This document shows positions 35,701 through 48,749 of a stretch of DNA of 64,000 nucleotides, one piece after another. The translations under genes and the position numbers were made by a program. This DNA is from Anoplopoma fimbria (Eukaryota > Chordata > Actinopteri > Perciformes > Anoplopomatidae): the NCBI RefSeq assembly GCF_027596085.1, contig NC_072450.1, positions 31,773,676-31,837,675 on the forward strand. The letters are read 5' to 3'. Numbering within the stretch: the stretch's first letter is position 1; every line of letters starts with the position of its first letter. The notes below the pieces were generated by a model. The model ran no database searches. It saw only the letters and a program-made list of their open reading frames with translations, and was not told the DNA's origin.

Positions 35701-38700
35701 AATAAAAACTACTATGGCATATGAAGAGGTAATTATTTAATGTAAATTCAATGATTGTCTATTGCTGACTATAAATAGTATTGAAAACTGGGTTTGATTT
35801 CATAATCATATTATTATTTTAGGGTTGGGGTTTATCTGGGTTAATTTGGTTTATGTTAAGAAAGTCAATATGAGACATGATGTGTTGAAAGTAAATGTAA
35901 CACAGGCAGCAATATTTCCTCCAAAATCTATTTGAAGGAGCAAATTAGCAGTATATCAACATATTTTGTAGAAGACAGGGTTACAGAAAACACATAGTCT
36001 GCTATGTGTGCCATGTGTCCTTTACACAATGCCAATAATGTATGTACAAAGCAAAGCCAGCACATGCACACCAGTCTTTTTTTCTTTTTCACACATCAAA
36101 ATCTAGAGCATGAGACCAGTCTGACACTTTGCTGGCCGGTACACTTTCCAGATTGTAATCCAACAGAAGTCTTCAACGAAAAACCTTCACCATAACTCTG
36201 ACATCTTTGCTGTAGTTCCACCGTCACTCAGCTACCTCTTACCTCTGGAGAGGCTTGACAATGTGCAAAAGTTAAATATTTCAGCTTCAGATAACTTACG
36301 TCTTACCCGTCGTAAAAATGTCTTGTCAGGCTGTGGGAATTGAACTTACTGTGAGCTGACAGTCATAGAAATAGGCAGATACACTTACAGACTGCAACTT
36401 GGGTCTAAACGTCTCCACCCGATTCTTCAAGGATATTAAAAAAAAGAGATTTCTGGACACCAGCCTTTAAATAGCCCATCTTCTACTGTTTTCTTTTCCA
36501 GCATTAGATTATAATATTAGCCGTTGTGTAGCGTTCGCCCACCTGGTTTGCTCCTGTGAAGGGCAGCAATTCCAGGTGCGGCAAGGAGCAATGCAAATCA
36601 ATCATTTTATTCTGAGAGAGATAATTTATGATGTGCTCGGAGGGTTACGGATTCAATCTCAACCATGTTCCCACTGTCATGTCCCATGTTTGGGGCTGTC
36701 ATCAGTCTTCATCAGGCGGACCGCTCCGCTCCTGCCACCTCCATCTCCGGAGTCACGATTTATCCCACAAATAATTGATTATGACAGGTTGCACGCAAAC
36801 AGAGAGGGAGCCAAATGTGATTAATCACTTTGTTCGATTAATTACAGCTGATTATGCATTTCTAAGCGCCAATCTCACAGCAGATCATCGCTGCAGAGGC
36901 GCCCATATATTCATTAGACCTTCACAAGTGGATTGACCAATCTGTACATGGAAAAAACTTCACACAGTGGGTCATGATGCAAGAGCATTGCATCCTCTTT
37001 CAGGGGGGAAAAGTTCTTTTTTACTAATTTCAGTAAGTTGAGTAAAAAAAAAAAATAATTTAACACGTTAATGCTAATTTTTGAAAAGAACAATTTAACT
37101 TGTCTTTTTTGGACAATTATAATCCTTGAATCCTTTGAACTATGTTTCATGCCATTAAAAGTCCAAGAGCAAATTGTGGCAAAGCGTGTTGCCCTGTCTG
37201 ACTTTCCTTGATATTCAAAGTAATACAATACAATTCCCACTGAAAATTGCAAATCAGATCGCATAAGCAGGTTCACAAAAAAGCAATTAAGATTCAGTGA
37301 AACATGTAATTTAATCAGACAAAAAAAATAAGAAATATATTAAGGTTAAGAGTGAAGCATTCAGCCCCCCCTTTTTTTTCCCTTGCCTATTATTTAAATG
37401 AAGTCACCGTGCAAATGGTGGGTTTGACGAGCTCGCACCTGTCTGGAGTGACAGACAGCGCCGACTGACAGCGAACACTGGAAAACATCCGAGGCCAAGC
37501 GCCCGTCGTTCCTCTTAAAGTCACTGCGTCTCCAAATATCATGAGCGTGAAGAAGAGGAGCTCCTCTACCAAAGAAGGTGGTCGAGCATTCATTAGTTCT
37601 GTCGCCTTTTCTTTCATCAGGAATTCTGCTGCAACGCTCAGCATCAATTAAGCTCGCCCTTGCAACAATCCATATCGACAGAACGTGTTCTTGTCGGACG
37701 AGGCATTAAGTCGATCCCTTCCAAATTACAACAAATTAAAGGAAAATAGACAACAGCTGCCGATATGTAAGGAATAGCTTCACTAACTTCTAATTGTAAC
37801 AATAGACTACTGAGGACGGTTAATTTGATGAGCGTCAATTTACATCCTGTCCGCCTCCTCAGATAGCTGTTTCTCATTCCTCTTAAGAGAAAACAGAAAG
37901 TGGTAGCTGCAGAGGATAATACAACGGATTTACAATTCACAAGTGCTTTGAGGGAATATCAAGTGTTGTGTAGTGTATGCAGCTTAAGAAGCCCACGCCG
38001 AAGACGGAGACAGTCCCTTGCCGTCAACTTTGATGTGTATATTGAGATACTGTAACTTCTCTCTGCATTTTTTTTTTAATGCTGCTGTACAGTTTTCCCT
38101 GTAATCCCTTTAACACTTCCTCAGTGTATCACCACCATCTGCCAGAGAGGGCATCAGGAGTTCATAGCATAGATGGACAGTAAGAGCAGCAGCAAAACTC
38201 TCAGAAGGGGAAGCCCTGGACTGTAAATTAAGAGGTTGTTGAGAAGATAAGGGAGAAAGCCGAGGCGCCCCCGTCGTCTCTCGTGAATGCTCCAGACTGC
38301 TGATCCAGTGAAGTCTGTGAAGTCTGTCTTGAAGTCGAGTCCTATTCCTCAGAGTCTGTCATGAGGAGCCAATACTTAGTCCCATCACAATGATAGATGG
38401 AGGTATAATCACACGCTGACACTCTCCGACTGAGGGCCACGCTCGTAAAAAAAAACACTTGAGTCAGCTCAATTGATCACGCGTTTTTCGGAGGCTGGAT
38501 ACTTGAAGGAACTTAGTTTGTGACAGTTTTCCTTTGTGAGGTCAGTCCCGCTCGAGCTAACGGCCACTTCATCACGACCGTGACCCGTCTTGTAGGCAGC
38601 TGGCTGTATGATAAGAACAAGTTGAGGTTAAAAGGATTTTGTTGGATTGACCTTCTGTCCTACAGTTGCATGCGTCTTGCCAATTTTGGACAGATATAGA

Positions 38701-39045
38701 TTTGGATTGAAAAACCGAATGGTGGGATGACTGAAGTCTACCGGTATAAAATTATTACAGCTTGAGCCGAACAATTCCAAAGATTAAAGTGATCTAAATG
38801 GCTGTAGTAAATCATTCCTGTTTGACAACTCTTTATTGATCCATCAGTCAGGATCTTGCTATGAAGCCCCTTTTGTACAACAAAGCAATCTAAACAGCTA
38901 CAAAAAAATCTGAAAAATTGAAACACAATATGTAAGGGATCTTTTTCTATGGAAGCCACTGTCTGCACAATAGCTAATGATGAAGCAAAAATGGACATCA
39001 CATACACCAACAAGGTTACACTAAAATTTAAATGTAAATACTCTC
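35701..39045. other. unique non-coding stretch with homeodomain-rich islands
   Basis: No gene recognised. The 36560-36870 part contains ATTGATTATGACAGG, GTGATTAATCAC and GATTAATTACAGCTG with little simple repeat, a pattern often seen in conserved enhancers. 37390-37980 is a second low-repeat part with long minus-strand frames that have no family features. Confidence 0.45.
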
Positions 39046-39195
39046 TTGATTTATTCCCTCAGTAAACATTGTAAACATGAGTTTATGGTCTCAATCTCTA
39101 GTTTCAATGTTTCTTTAATACAGCATGATGTTCATTTAGTAAACAATGGTCCATTTAGAGTCAAATAGACCATAAAGCAGGGTATTCTTTAGAGC
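39046..39195 (+). repeat. dispersed repeat, copy 1 of a close pair
   Basis: The block from CTTGATTTATTCCCTCAGTA to CATAAAGCAGGGTAT is matched at 48848-48993 with only a few differences. The common text includes GTAAACATGAGTTTATGGTC and AATACAGCATGATGTTCATT. The right side (CTACCTTGTGATTGACAGGTC) belongs by memory to the same fish element. Confidence 0.8.
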
Positions 39196-41568
39196 GGGGC
39201 TACCTTGTGATTGACAGGTCGTTTTGGTTTGTGTTTGTGCTGCCTTATCTTTCTTGTTGTGTCGTTGCTGTTGTCAATTTGCAATTGTAGAGACTATACT
39301 GCAATTGTGTTTCTATACTACAGTGTTTTTCCTTAACAGAGATAGTATGTTCTGTTTCCTGCCCAGGGAATACAGATGTAAATTAGCTTATAGCTAACTC
39401 TGGTACAGGTTAGCTGTGAACTGTCCCTGATAAATGAATCAATAAAATACCACAATGTTTTCTGGTCACAGTGACTATGTCCACCTCTTTAAAACTGCTA
39501 GAACCCACTGTTCAATATCTACCCAGCACCAAACAGCAAACAGAGACAGTTGGAATTTAGCTGAACACAGAGTAGCATAGCAGCTAAAGCCATTCACAGA
39601 AAAAGTTTCAACTGCACAGACTGTTTATATGTAGAATTAGTTCATCTATCAAGTTCAAATGCTAGTTCAACTTTCATGGGTGCGCCTTTGCCTTAGTTCA
39701 CACCGCCTTGAGCAAATATGCAGCCACACTAAAAAAATGTTATGTAAATGTTAGGGCCACCTGCACAGCCAAAATGGCATGTCTTAAGATCATACGGACG
39801 TCACGAAAGGCAAAGGAATCTCTCTTAGTAAGGACCATTAATTCACACAGATCTGATAATGTATCTGTGGTAGATTAAAAGCTCAGTGTAAATGAAAGGC
39901 TGGTCTACACAAAGTGAGATCTTATCTCAGCACAATGCAGGTAATGTGCGGCTGTGTACAACAGCCTTTGTGTATTTGCATAAGGTATAATATCAAATGT
40001 TGTATTACATATATCATCCAGGAGTCATCATATGTTTAAACTCAAGCAAAACTTTCATTATATTAACCAACAAATTACAAACTAAATCCAAATAAGCTTA
40101 TGTATGAGGTGAAAAAAAAAAAAAAAAGGTAAAAATATGAAGGACTACCAGTCAGCCACATACGTATAGGACAATGGCAAACTCCTGCAAAAGGTTGGTG
40201 GGAACAATTTGTACTCTGTGCTTCTTGTAGTGGCGTCATCATACAGCATTAAAATGTCAGCGTGACCCTTTACTTCTGATTAGAGGCATCTTATAACGCT
40301 GCTATCTACTAATGATGAAGGGGAAAAACGTCTTGCAGTTGCACAGGACCATTTTTATCCTCAATTAGAACCAGAGTGCATTTGCTAAATGAAAGCAGGC
40401 ATTTATTCAAGAGCATAAGAAGTCAGATCAAAGGCAAGTAAGAAAGCAACGCAACATGATAAACACAACAACTAGTCAACCTTGTGATCCCGGAGAGATC
40501 TTTGAAAAATACAATTAAACACCGGGAACAAACCAACATGTCAATCACAGCCTCGATTCTTTGAAATCTAGAGCAAGAAAGAAAAAAGAACCCTTGCTGT
40601 GTTGGAAATGTGCTTTGTAACAACTCACCGAAGACAGAACAGAACCAGCATATTTATAAATGTGCTTTGGTTTTACTTGATAACCCCTGTCCTTTTTTTA
40701 GCAAAAAAGCCCCACCGCTCCAGTGTTTGTGTTTGCTTTGTAACAGAGCTTCTTTTTATTTCCGTGCCAAGCTTGACGCACCGTTTATGATTTTTCCTGT
40801 TTGCTCACTACCCCTAAGATCTACCCAATCCTAGTCAAGGGCGAAACAAGTCTGTGAAAACAGCCACTTTAGATAAATGACATATCACCGGGACTCACGA
40901 CGCGAGCATTTGACTCATCGGATTAATAAAATCATTAAACTGCATAAAAGCCCTTGCCATTCAACTCGGGTCCCCACAGTGTTTCACCTTGTCCACTTGG
41001 CAGCGAGGGGCCCTCCGTCTTGTTGAGAAATGAGAAGGGGATAGTCTCGGGCTCTCACAGCTCTTGTCGGGCCCCCTCCGCCGGCCGGCACGGCCGCCTC
41101 GCTCAACGCCATTGATTACGTGATGCAAGCGAAAGCCAAGTTTGCCTCTCCGATCATTAATCCTTCTGCAGCCTCGCTCTAGGAAAAAACGTCCACCACC
41201 ACCACCACCACCACCACCACCACTTCTCACCCCATTCTTCCCATATCTGGCATTTATTTAGGGGGCTTGCGCAAAACGAGGCCTGAGTGAGGCCGGAGCT
41301 TGAAACTCTCCCTCTCCACTTTACGGCATGACGAGAAACTCCCACTGAAATCAATATTTCACGGCAGGGGAGAATCCCTACTGTTTCGAACAGATATCAG
41401 AAAGATGTTCAGATCTGCGTTTTACAAAGTGAAGGGGATGCTGAAACAGACCTGTATTCATCAAACTTCTAAGATTTTACACAAGAATGCGCTCAACTGC
41501 CAACTTAGGAATAAGAAAGTTCTTCATTGTGAGTCTGTGGACACATTTATCAAGCAACTTACTTCTAC
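39196..41568. other. non-coding stretch with a small CpG-rich spot
   Basis: No gene recognised. A (CCA)n run at 41192-41223 creates Trp/Gly runs in minus-strand frames. About eight CpG dinucleotides lie within 41065-41110, in contrast to the AT-rich surroundings. Confidence 0.5.
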
Positions 41569-42776
41569 TTAAAGGGCCAGCGTGTAGCATTGAGGGGGAT
41601 CTATTGGCAGAAATTAAATATGATATTAATAAGTTTTCTTTCTAACCCCCTGATGTTTTTTGTTTCTTTGGAATGAGTTGTTTGTATTAACATATGAAGC
41701 GAGTCCCCCTCATGGAAACCACTATGCTGTGCTGCCACTAATCTACATGTAGCCTCGTGGGAAAAATGAAGTTGCCGCTAAAGCCACTAGAGGGCACTGT
41801 ACTCCAGAGAAATCTAGCAGAACGTGAAAAACGAAACAGGAAGTGAAATATTTCTGTTGCGAGCGACTAACCTGTGGCACTGTGGAGCGTTAGCTGGGTA
41901 AATATGTTCAAAAATGTTATTTCTGTACAAAATGATCAAAAGATGTACATTCATATGAGTGTATAGAAGTCAGGAAAAGTATCGATTGTTGCCACATGCG
42001 CTGATGTTGATTCAACTGGTCTGACATTTAAAGATTTTATCAACATGTGCTGAGCGTTCATGAGCGAACTGCAAGGTTAATAGCATTTAGCATTTTAAGA
42101 CCATCCTGCAGGTTTACATCCTGTTATTGTTCAGGTTCGAGAATATTTGATGTGTGCATTGTACTGAAAATACTGTTCATTTTATCAGTGTATTGATTTA
42201 TACTGCATCATTTCTCTTTATTAATGTACTCATGTGTTTCATGTTCGTAATATCAGAGTTAACTGTGTGGTATTGTTTGTTTCTGTTCTTTTTTTATGTG
42301 TTTGTACTGAGCATCACATGTTCAAGGTACAGTAAATTAGCTTAGGATTCAAGTCACTTTATCAGAATCTTGATGCACTTCATTAGGTTAGTGACCAAGA
42401 TTTGTGAAACATTTGGATGTTTGAATAGTTACTGACCTTTGGAAGTGAGATTTTGTATTTGCAGACTGTAAAGGTAAATCTTTGTTAAATCTAACACCAA
42501 TTGAATTTACCAAATTGATTTAATACTACTCGATTCTTTCAAGAGTAGTCAAGAAATAAAGACCCCTTAATAAAGTTTTGTGTCTGGTGTCATATCAAAT
42601 TTCACCTGCTTACATAGAGTAGCCCAGAACTCGACGAACCAAACCCTCTAGACTCTAGATGAGGCCGTTCATATTTTTGCGTCGCACAATGTTAAGCCTG
42701 TGGGAGAAGTTTCAGTCTGTTGCAAACTGCACCCTCACCTCTAGATGCCGCCAAATCCTACACAATGGCCCTATAA
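41569..42776. mobile_element. element with inverted ends (TTAAAGGGCCA...), about 1.2 kb
   Basis: The left end TTAAAGGGCCAGCGTGTAGC is answered at the right by CCTACACAATGGCCCTATAAG, an imperfect inverted match over about 20-40 bases. Internal blocks AACCAAACCCTCTAGACTCT and CCTCACCTCTAGATGCCGCC are familiar from a teleost element. The middle (about 41870-42600) is longer than I expect and may hold another insertion. No transposase is visible, so it is non-autonomous. Confidence 0.6.
41784..41797 (+). promoter_or_regulatory. perfect CTCF-core-type motif
   Basis: CCACTAGAGGGCAC fits the CTCF core CCASYAGRKGGCRS at all 14 positions, on the plus strand. It lies in the inverted-end element above. 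Binding is not shown by sequence alone. Confidence 0.45.
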
Positions 42777-43778
42777 GGCAACATGTTTGAGCAACGTTTA
42801 AGCGCAACTTTCAAGTGATCATATTCACCGGGTAGCAACAAAGGCAACCAGAGATAAGAATTTGCAGATCTGCCGTATTAGAAATTCTTCAAAAGAAATG
42901 TCACTTTTCTGCTAAAAAAAAGATGATTTTGTTTGAAATCCTTAATATCTCTTGAAGCAATGATCATTTTTAACCATAATAATAATAACTAGAAGGGCGC
43001 TTGGAGTGCACAGACATCCGCCAAGGCCAATCAGCTCAAAAACTGAATGGGCTCCTCCACGGCCCATGCTGAACATATCCTCCTTGGCAGAGGTAATAAT
43101 TCATAGAAACTCGGCTGAAATGTGCACAAAAAAGAAGAAAGCAACCATGAACAGCAAAGACATTCTGGAGCTGTAGACGAGGCACATCAGATAAATGACT
43201 GTATGGGAAAAGGAGAATTTAGTTCCACGCTGACACTTGAAGCTGCAGGGAAAGTGATTACAAACCAAATCAACTCCAGCATTATTCTTGTTGTTTGCAA
43301 ACGCTGATAAATGCAAATTATGAAAAAGAAGTTGTATATTGTACATTCTACAAAATGTTCAAATCAAATGTAAATCATAGGCTTGAACTGCCTTATTCTG
43401 GATGGCAAGTATGGCCTACTATGAAAATATTCATCATAATCAAATCAATTTTGTACAATAACTCCAACTACATGTACTGTAGTCATGGATCTACTCTTAT
43501 CTAACTTAGGAGTTCTCTGGAGTATTTTAAATTGTACAAAATGTGACGAACAGCTTTTATTCTTAAGGTTATAAGTCTTCTTTCTTTCACTCAAGTCCAC
43601 CTTTTCACTTCAGTTGTTCTATAAATCACAGATGCCAGCAAACTTTCATTTCAGAGCAACAGATATTTCAGAAGCACGAGCGCTTGTTTCAACACCTATT
43701 CAAAGTCATAGCATGGGCTCTTACCTGTTGTGTTTTTTAAAAGAAAGGAAATCTAAAAGGAAAGCCATTATTTTTTAG
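42777..43778. other. non-coding stretch with a repeat fragment
   Basis: The 42998-43100 part (GACATCCGCCAAGGCCAATC ... TCCTTGGCAGAGGTAAT) looks like a fish dispersed repeat whose two ends are related words. No gene recognised in the rest. Confidence 0.45.
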
Positions 43779-44621
43779 AATTGCTCCTTTTACCCCTGGG
43801 AGAGCACCTCCAACACTAGCATCAACACAATAGCCCCGTCACAACTCCTCACAACCACAGCCCAGCTACACAACACCCACAACCGTGTGGCGGAGACTAC
43901 CAGGAAATGTCACACCAGGTAATTATCTACTGTTTTGTCTTTGCCTATTGGGAGGGGGGGGGTGTAGGAGGAGAGGGGGTGATGTTGAGGAGGACGAGGT
44001 CTCCCTCTCACACCCTCAGATGTTAGGGTGAAAATTACACAGCCTCTCCACAGGTTTGGAAAGCCAGCAGACCTCATCAAGCAGCAGGTGAGTGCTATTT
44101 TTTATTTTTTTTATTTTTTCTGCATCTCTCCCTCAATGTCGCCCCATCCAGTATAAATAGAATAGTATGGCGGCACAAGTCACATCTCATTTTGTGTGTT
44201 GTGTTTTCAGAGCGCCTCCGCTGAGACGATGGGCACCGAGGGTAGCCCGGAGAAAGAAGAGCCTCTGCTAATGGACAGGAGCCCTTCAGTCGCACCCTGG
44301 TGCCTACAAAACACACTCCGAGCCACGTTCGGGACTTCTTTTTTTCTCCCATTTTCCCTTTTGTGTTGGTGGAGTGTTGCTGCTATCCATCCCAACCATC
44401 GCAACGTTTTTTCAGTGTCCACTTGGAGAGAAATACTGCACATTGGTGTAACTTTGATGTATAAAGCCAACATTTTGGCCTTTTATTTCATACAAGACTG
44501 CGGCAGTTTTGACTCAACTGCGCATTCAATCCGTGCAATCCATCTTCACACTGTTAGATTGCCCTCCGTGGTGTATTTAATAATGCGAAATCATCTCATT
44601 TTGATCCCAGAACAACCTTAA
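43779..44621 (+). other. speculative three-exon open frame
   Basis: A chain of canonical splice signals keeps one frame open. Exon A is 43779-43918 (after TTTTTTAG, before GTAATT), exon B 44054-44087 (after CTCCACAG, before GTGAGT), exon C 44211-44621 (after GTGTTTTCAG, to a TAA). The A-B junction splits an Arg codon and the B-C junction is phase 0. B reads FGKPADLIKQQ and C begins SASAETMGTEGSPEKEEPLL. An AATAAA follows at 44633-44638. GC is higher here than nearby. I recognise no family, the later part of C looks unlike a natural protein, and three short open pieces can arise by chance. Confidence 0.2.
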
Positions 44622-45614
44622 TCATTAAATGAAATAAAATGTGATCGGAATGTTAATGTTCTCTCATTAATGCACACCACATGGGGGTCAATGTAGCAGT
44701 GAGGTAAACCCTTTTTGAACTGGTTGGATTCTGTTGTTCCATCTCTAGCAAATCAGAGTTCCACACTGTGTGTTGTGCTTTTTGGAGGCTTCCCTGTGGA
44801 ATGTAAACGGAAACATGCCTCCTTCTGCCTTGATCAGCTGGGGTCAGATCTGACAGCAGGAGTATAGATTTCTCATTATCCTTCCATCCTTCTTTGCTGA
44901 TCATCTTGGTCGGCTGTGAGCCTTCCTTTCTAGCTCCGACCTTAGTTAAGGCTTTAGGTGATTATGTGACTTTCGGGGGTCATTCGGAAAACCAACAAAA
45001 GCCGCTATAACACGTTCTCACTCCCAACTCATTAAATACTTGGTCAGTGGCCATCAGTTCTCTGGTACCGAGGAACCCTTTAGCTTTTTAAATAAATCCA
45101 ATTGAAACACATCCAAGTCAGTATTAGATGGTCGAAGGATATGACATAATTCATTATTTTTGGCTCTGTTTTTGGTCACCCCCTACTACTGAGGGAAATA
45201 TCAGGCTCTCCAGCTGCTAAAGGCTCCACCATGTCCACCAGCTAGGCGCAAACTTTATGTTTTTCCTGGTCTTGCTGGGCATGTAGTGTACTGTGGGCTT
45301 TAAAGATGCTGTTGACGGAACCGATGCTGATGAGAGCGGTGAGACTTAACCAAAGCATTTAGCTACTGAGCTGTAAAAGCAACAAAAAGTAGTTGAAAGA
45401 TGTTTAAACTTCCCTAAAGATATGACGATGATTATTACTTGTGTGTTCGTTACTATGAGCAACCCCATTTACATACACAGAGTCAGTTGATCTATTGTTG
45501 ATATTAAAATATAGATTATAGCACCTTTAAAGACATGTTGAAGCACTCCAAGTTTCATTGGTACACTCAAAAAACAGATGATAGTGGTTATTCAATGTAT
45601 TATTTATTATCTGT
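44622..45614. other. non-coding stretch with repeat pieces
   Basis: 45005-45075 (CGTTCTCACTCCCAACTCAT ... GTCAGTGGCCATCAG) and 45205-45345 (GCTAAAGGCTCCACCATGTC ... GGGCATGTAGTGTACTGTGG) look like parts of dispersed fish repeats. The second shares words with 62320-62370. No gene seen. Confidence 0.5.
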
Positions 45615-45732
45615 AGAGAGAGAGAGAGAGAGAGAGAGAGAGGTGCTTGGTGCAGTTTCATCTTTGTGTGTTTTATATTTAGGTTGCTACAGTGTTTTTA
45701 GAGATGATGCAAAATCACCTTTACTTTCTACT

Positions 45733-45772
<40 letters not shown>
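45615..45772. repeat. (GA)n at 45615-45642 and (CA)n at 45735-45772
   Basis: Two clean dinucleotide tracts of about 14 and 19 units. The 131- and 99-codon frames over them are read-throughs. Confidence 0.95.
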
Positions 45773-45774
<2 letters not shown>

Positions 45775-46593
45775 ATAGAACAAAGTAAAAACAAGGACAA
45801 CCACAGCAAATCTCATCAAATCGCAGTGAGTCAATCAATGCGTATTTGCCCAAAAGTTGATGCATTCCTTCAGCCTCCACCAGAGAAACACTGCACCCCT
45901 GCAGTTTTTTTCTCGTATGTACAGCCATGAGCCAGTGGGGGTCGATAGCGTCATCCTCCTGGAGGTGCAGGAGAGAACAGGAGAACAATAGAGGACTCAC
46001 CAGCATCTCAAGAGGCCCCCAGCAAAACATGGATTAGGTGGAGATTATTAAATGTCAGCTCTTAAGACGAATACTTTTTACAGCCTCAAAGTAAATCAAT
46101 ACTACTTATCTTTGATAAAAGAGGCAGAGTAGATGTGCCAGCGTAGCAGTCTGACAGCTCTTTCTCTCTCTCTGTCTCTGTCCTCAAAACCTTTACTAAT
46201 CGAATTTGAAGATCCCATAAGAACGCTTTCAAAATGCATTATGGTGCATCAGTGATTTTTTTTACATATGTATGTGTTTGTTTCTTTTGTTATATTAGTG
46301 TATAATCCAAAAAAACTCTCTTTTCATGGCTGTCTTCGTCTGCGGCTTGATAGTCTCGCTCTTTGTTTTTCTTTCATTTTAAAAAGGCTTTACAAATCAA
46401 ATTTGAAAAATTCCACTGGCATGTTTCCAATGTGCAACACAAAGCACTCTGAATCTGTCATTTTGGAGCGAACCAACTCTTTCAGAATGTTGTTGGACAG
46501 TTCAGAATATCTCCCTCTCTGACTGTCTTTCTTTGCTGCCTGTCTGCCTGGCTCTAGATATGGGTGATATTTTCAGGTGCATATATGCATCGC
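45773..46593. other. non-coding stretch
   Basis: No gene or repeat family recognised apart from short CT runs near 46160. Confidence 0.5.
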
Positions 46594-46648
<55 letters not shown>

Positions 46649-46650
46649 TA
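46594..46650. repeat. (CT)n then (TA)n microsatellite
   Basis: CT units to about 46612 pass directly into TA units with a few TTTA interruptions. Confidence 0.95.
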
Positions 46651-46981
46651 TTTCTCTGTCTCCTCCTGGATCCCTGGCAGAGCTAATACCAATGATGATT
46701 CTCTGAACATTCTGCTTCATGCTGAAAAATCCATTTTCTCAAAGGCGCCCAGATTGACATCTGCAAATATTGATGGTAAACAAACCAATCAGAACGGCTG
46801 TGGTGATAGATGCATGGAGCCTGCGCGCGGACCTCATCTCCCTGCTTTCAAAACAAGTGCAGGACGCGCTGCTCCGCGCCTGATCCCACATTACTCCTGC
46901 AATGATGCCGGCACGGGCAGTTTTGAGGTTTTCAAGTGCCTCCATCCATGGAGTGTGAGCCTTTACTGCACCTTTGCTCTG
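46651..46981. other. non-coding stretch
   Basis: Moderately GC-rich unique DNA between two microsatellites. The 209-codon frame spanning it is driven by the flanking tracts and has no family features. Confidence 0.5.
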
Positions 46982-46990
46982 CGTGTGTAT

Positions 46991-47066
<76 letters not shown>

Positions 47067-47264
47067 ATGTTCTTTTTTGCACCATTTGTCGTGCGCCCTC
47101 ACTGCTTTCTCAGTGCCTGCATCCAAATCATAATTACAATGTAATATCACGCGTAAGGCAGGGCCCCCGCTGTTGTTTCACTTTCTCCTCCTCTTCCCTT
47201 CTATGAATATCAAATGCTCTCATGCTGAGCTCCAAAAGCTGCACAGCTCTTTCACAGACACACA

Positions 47265-47308
<44 letters not shown>

Positions 47309-47318
47309 TGTGTGTGTG
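46982..47318. repeat. two long (TG)n microsatellites
   Basis: The first is 46997-47065, preceded by TATG interruptions from 46982. The second is 47268-47318 with a TTTG interruption. Unique sequence lies between them. Confidence 0.95.
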
Positions 47319-48529
47319 AGTGTTTTGTGAGTGTTTTGGAGCGGGGGGTGGGGGGGATAGTACATTCCTACTCCGGCATTGACAGGAAAAGCCAGCGGCA
47401 GGACCTCGATTTAAAAAAAAATAAAAAAATACGCCTCGCATCCCTCTAGTCCGTTGTTCCCCCTGTCCAAGCAAGACAACCTTACAGCCTATTCAGCCGT
47501 CCTCTATAGGGTTGGACATGATATTTCTTATTCACGTCACATAAACTACAGGAATCACAAAGGCTATCTCAGCTGCAGTGTGAGTGTTGGCATGGCTGCG
47601 GTGTCGAAGAGAGATGAAGCCTGCGAGGCTGCGGCTGTGCCAGTGGCTCAGCAAAGGGAATCTGTCAAAAAACACTCACTCAAAAGAGCCATTCTTTGTG
47701 GGAAAAAGCCACTGAAACACTTCTAGTTTGGCATATATGAAATGCTTGTTGTTTGTTGTCCACCATGCTCTGCGCTGTGCATGTCATTAGCTTTCCACAG
47801 GATGCATCTTTCTTTTGATTTTCGAGTTTTTTGTTCCCTCAGAGGATCATTTTTTCAAGGCTTCATTTGACAGATGTCTTCTTTTCAACCCATTACCACA
47901 GTCAAGAAGAAAGTGGCACTTTTTTTTCCTCCCCACTAAGCAGCGTTTATTGAGTAAAGCACTAATTCTAAGAAACTGCCTCGAGCAGTAATATAAACAG
48001 ATTATCCATTCAACTCAGGACTGGGGGTCTCTTTTATCTATGAATCAGAATCGACAGACACGTAGTACACATTCTGGTGTTTGCTCTGCAGGCAACAAAC
48101 AGATGCAAACACAAACAAATTCAATAACGTGTGAGGGGCTAGATAACATCAATTTGTGGGAAATGGGGGGGGGCATGTTTAACTTTGTTAAAGTGGTCAC
48201 TGACAGACTTAAAGGACTATTTCTATTGAAACCATCAGTGTTCACACATCCAGGTATTTTCCACCAGTTATAAAACCAGGAGAGAATATGTTTATTATTG
48301 AAAAAAAAACACTAGTTACAACATTACATTCACTGCTATATACTTTGAATTTACATATGTATGCATTCATGTTCAAATAAACTGTACACTGAATGGCAGA
48401 AGACAGCAAAATGCTTACATTCTAAAGTTTATCCTGATAAAGGCTTTTTATTCTCGTTTGGTACTCACAGCGCTCAGTTTGCTGGTTTGTTTGTCATTTT
48501 CTTCTTCATTTTATTTAGAATGCTACTAA
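47319..48529. other. non-coding stretch
   Basis: A frame at 47591-47725 begins MAAVSKRDEACEAAAVP but shows no known domain or splice context. Nothing else is recognised. Confidence 0.45.
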
Positions 48530-48730
48530 TGTTTGGTTTTACTTCCTGTCTTTGTCCGTTTTCCGCCTGTTTTTGCAACACCTGTGTTTCATTAGTCAAT
48601 CATTCCCTTGTGTATTTAGCCTCTTTGCTCCCCTCTCCTCGTGTCAGCTCATCACCTCACCTTGTGTTATGTAGTCTAGCCCGTTCAAGAAAGTTAGTTT
48701 CCCAGTGTTTCAATGTCCCTGGGAGGAGGC
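48530..48730 (+). repeat. pyrimidine-rich dispersed repeat, relative of 35310-35700
   Basis: It shares GGTTTT(A/G)CTTCCTG and CACCTGT...ATTAGTC with the other copy, in the same order. It resembles the 5'-to-3' text at the window end (63780-64000) in style only. Confidence 0.5.
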
Positions 48731-48749
48731 AACCTCTGGTTCTGCCCAG

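Noticed and set aside
36914..37276. 120-codon minus-strand frame
   Set aside because: AT-rich, low-complexity product with no motif; likely chance.
46577..47206. 209-codon plus-strand open frame
   Set aside because: It is held open by CT, TA and TG microsatellites and has no family features.
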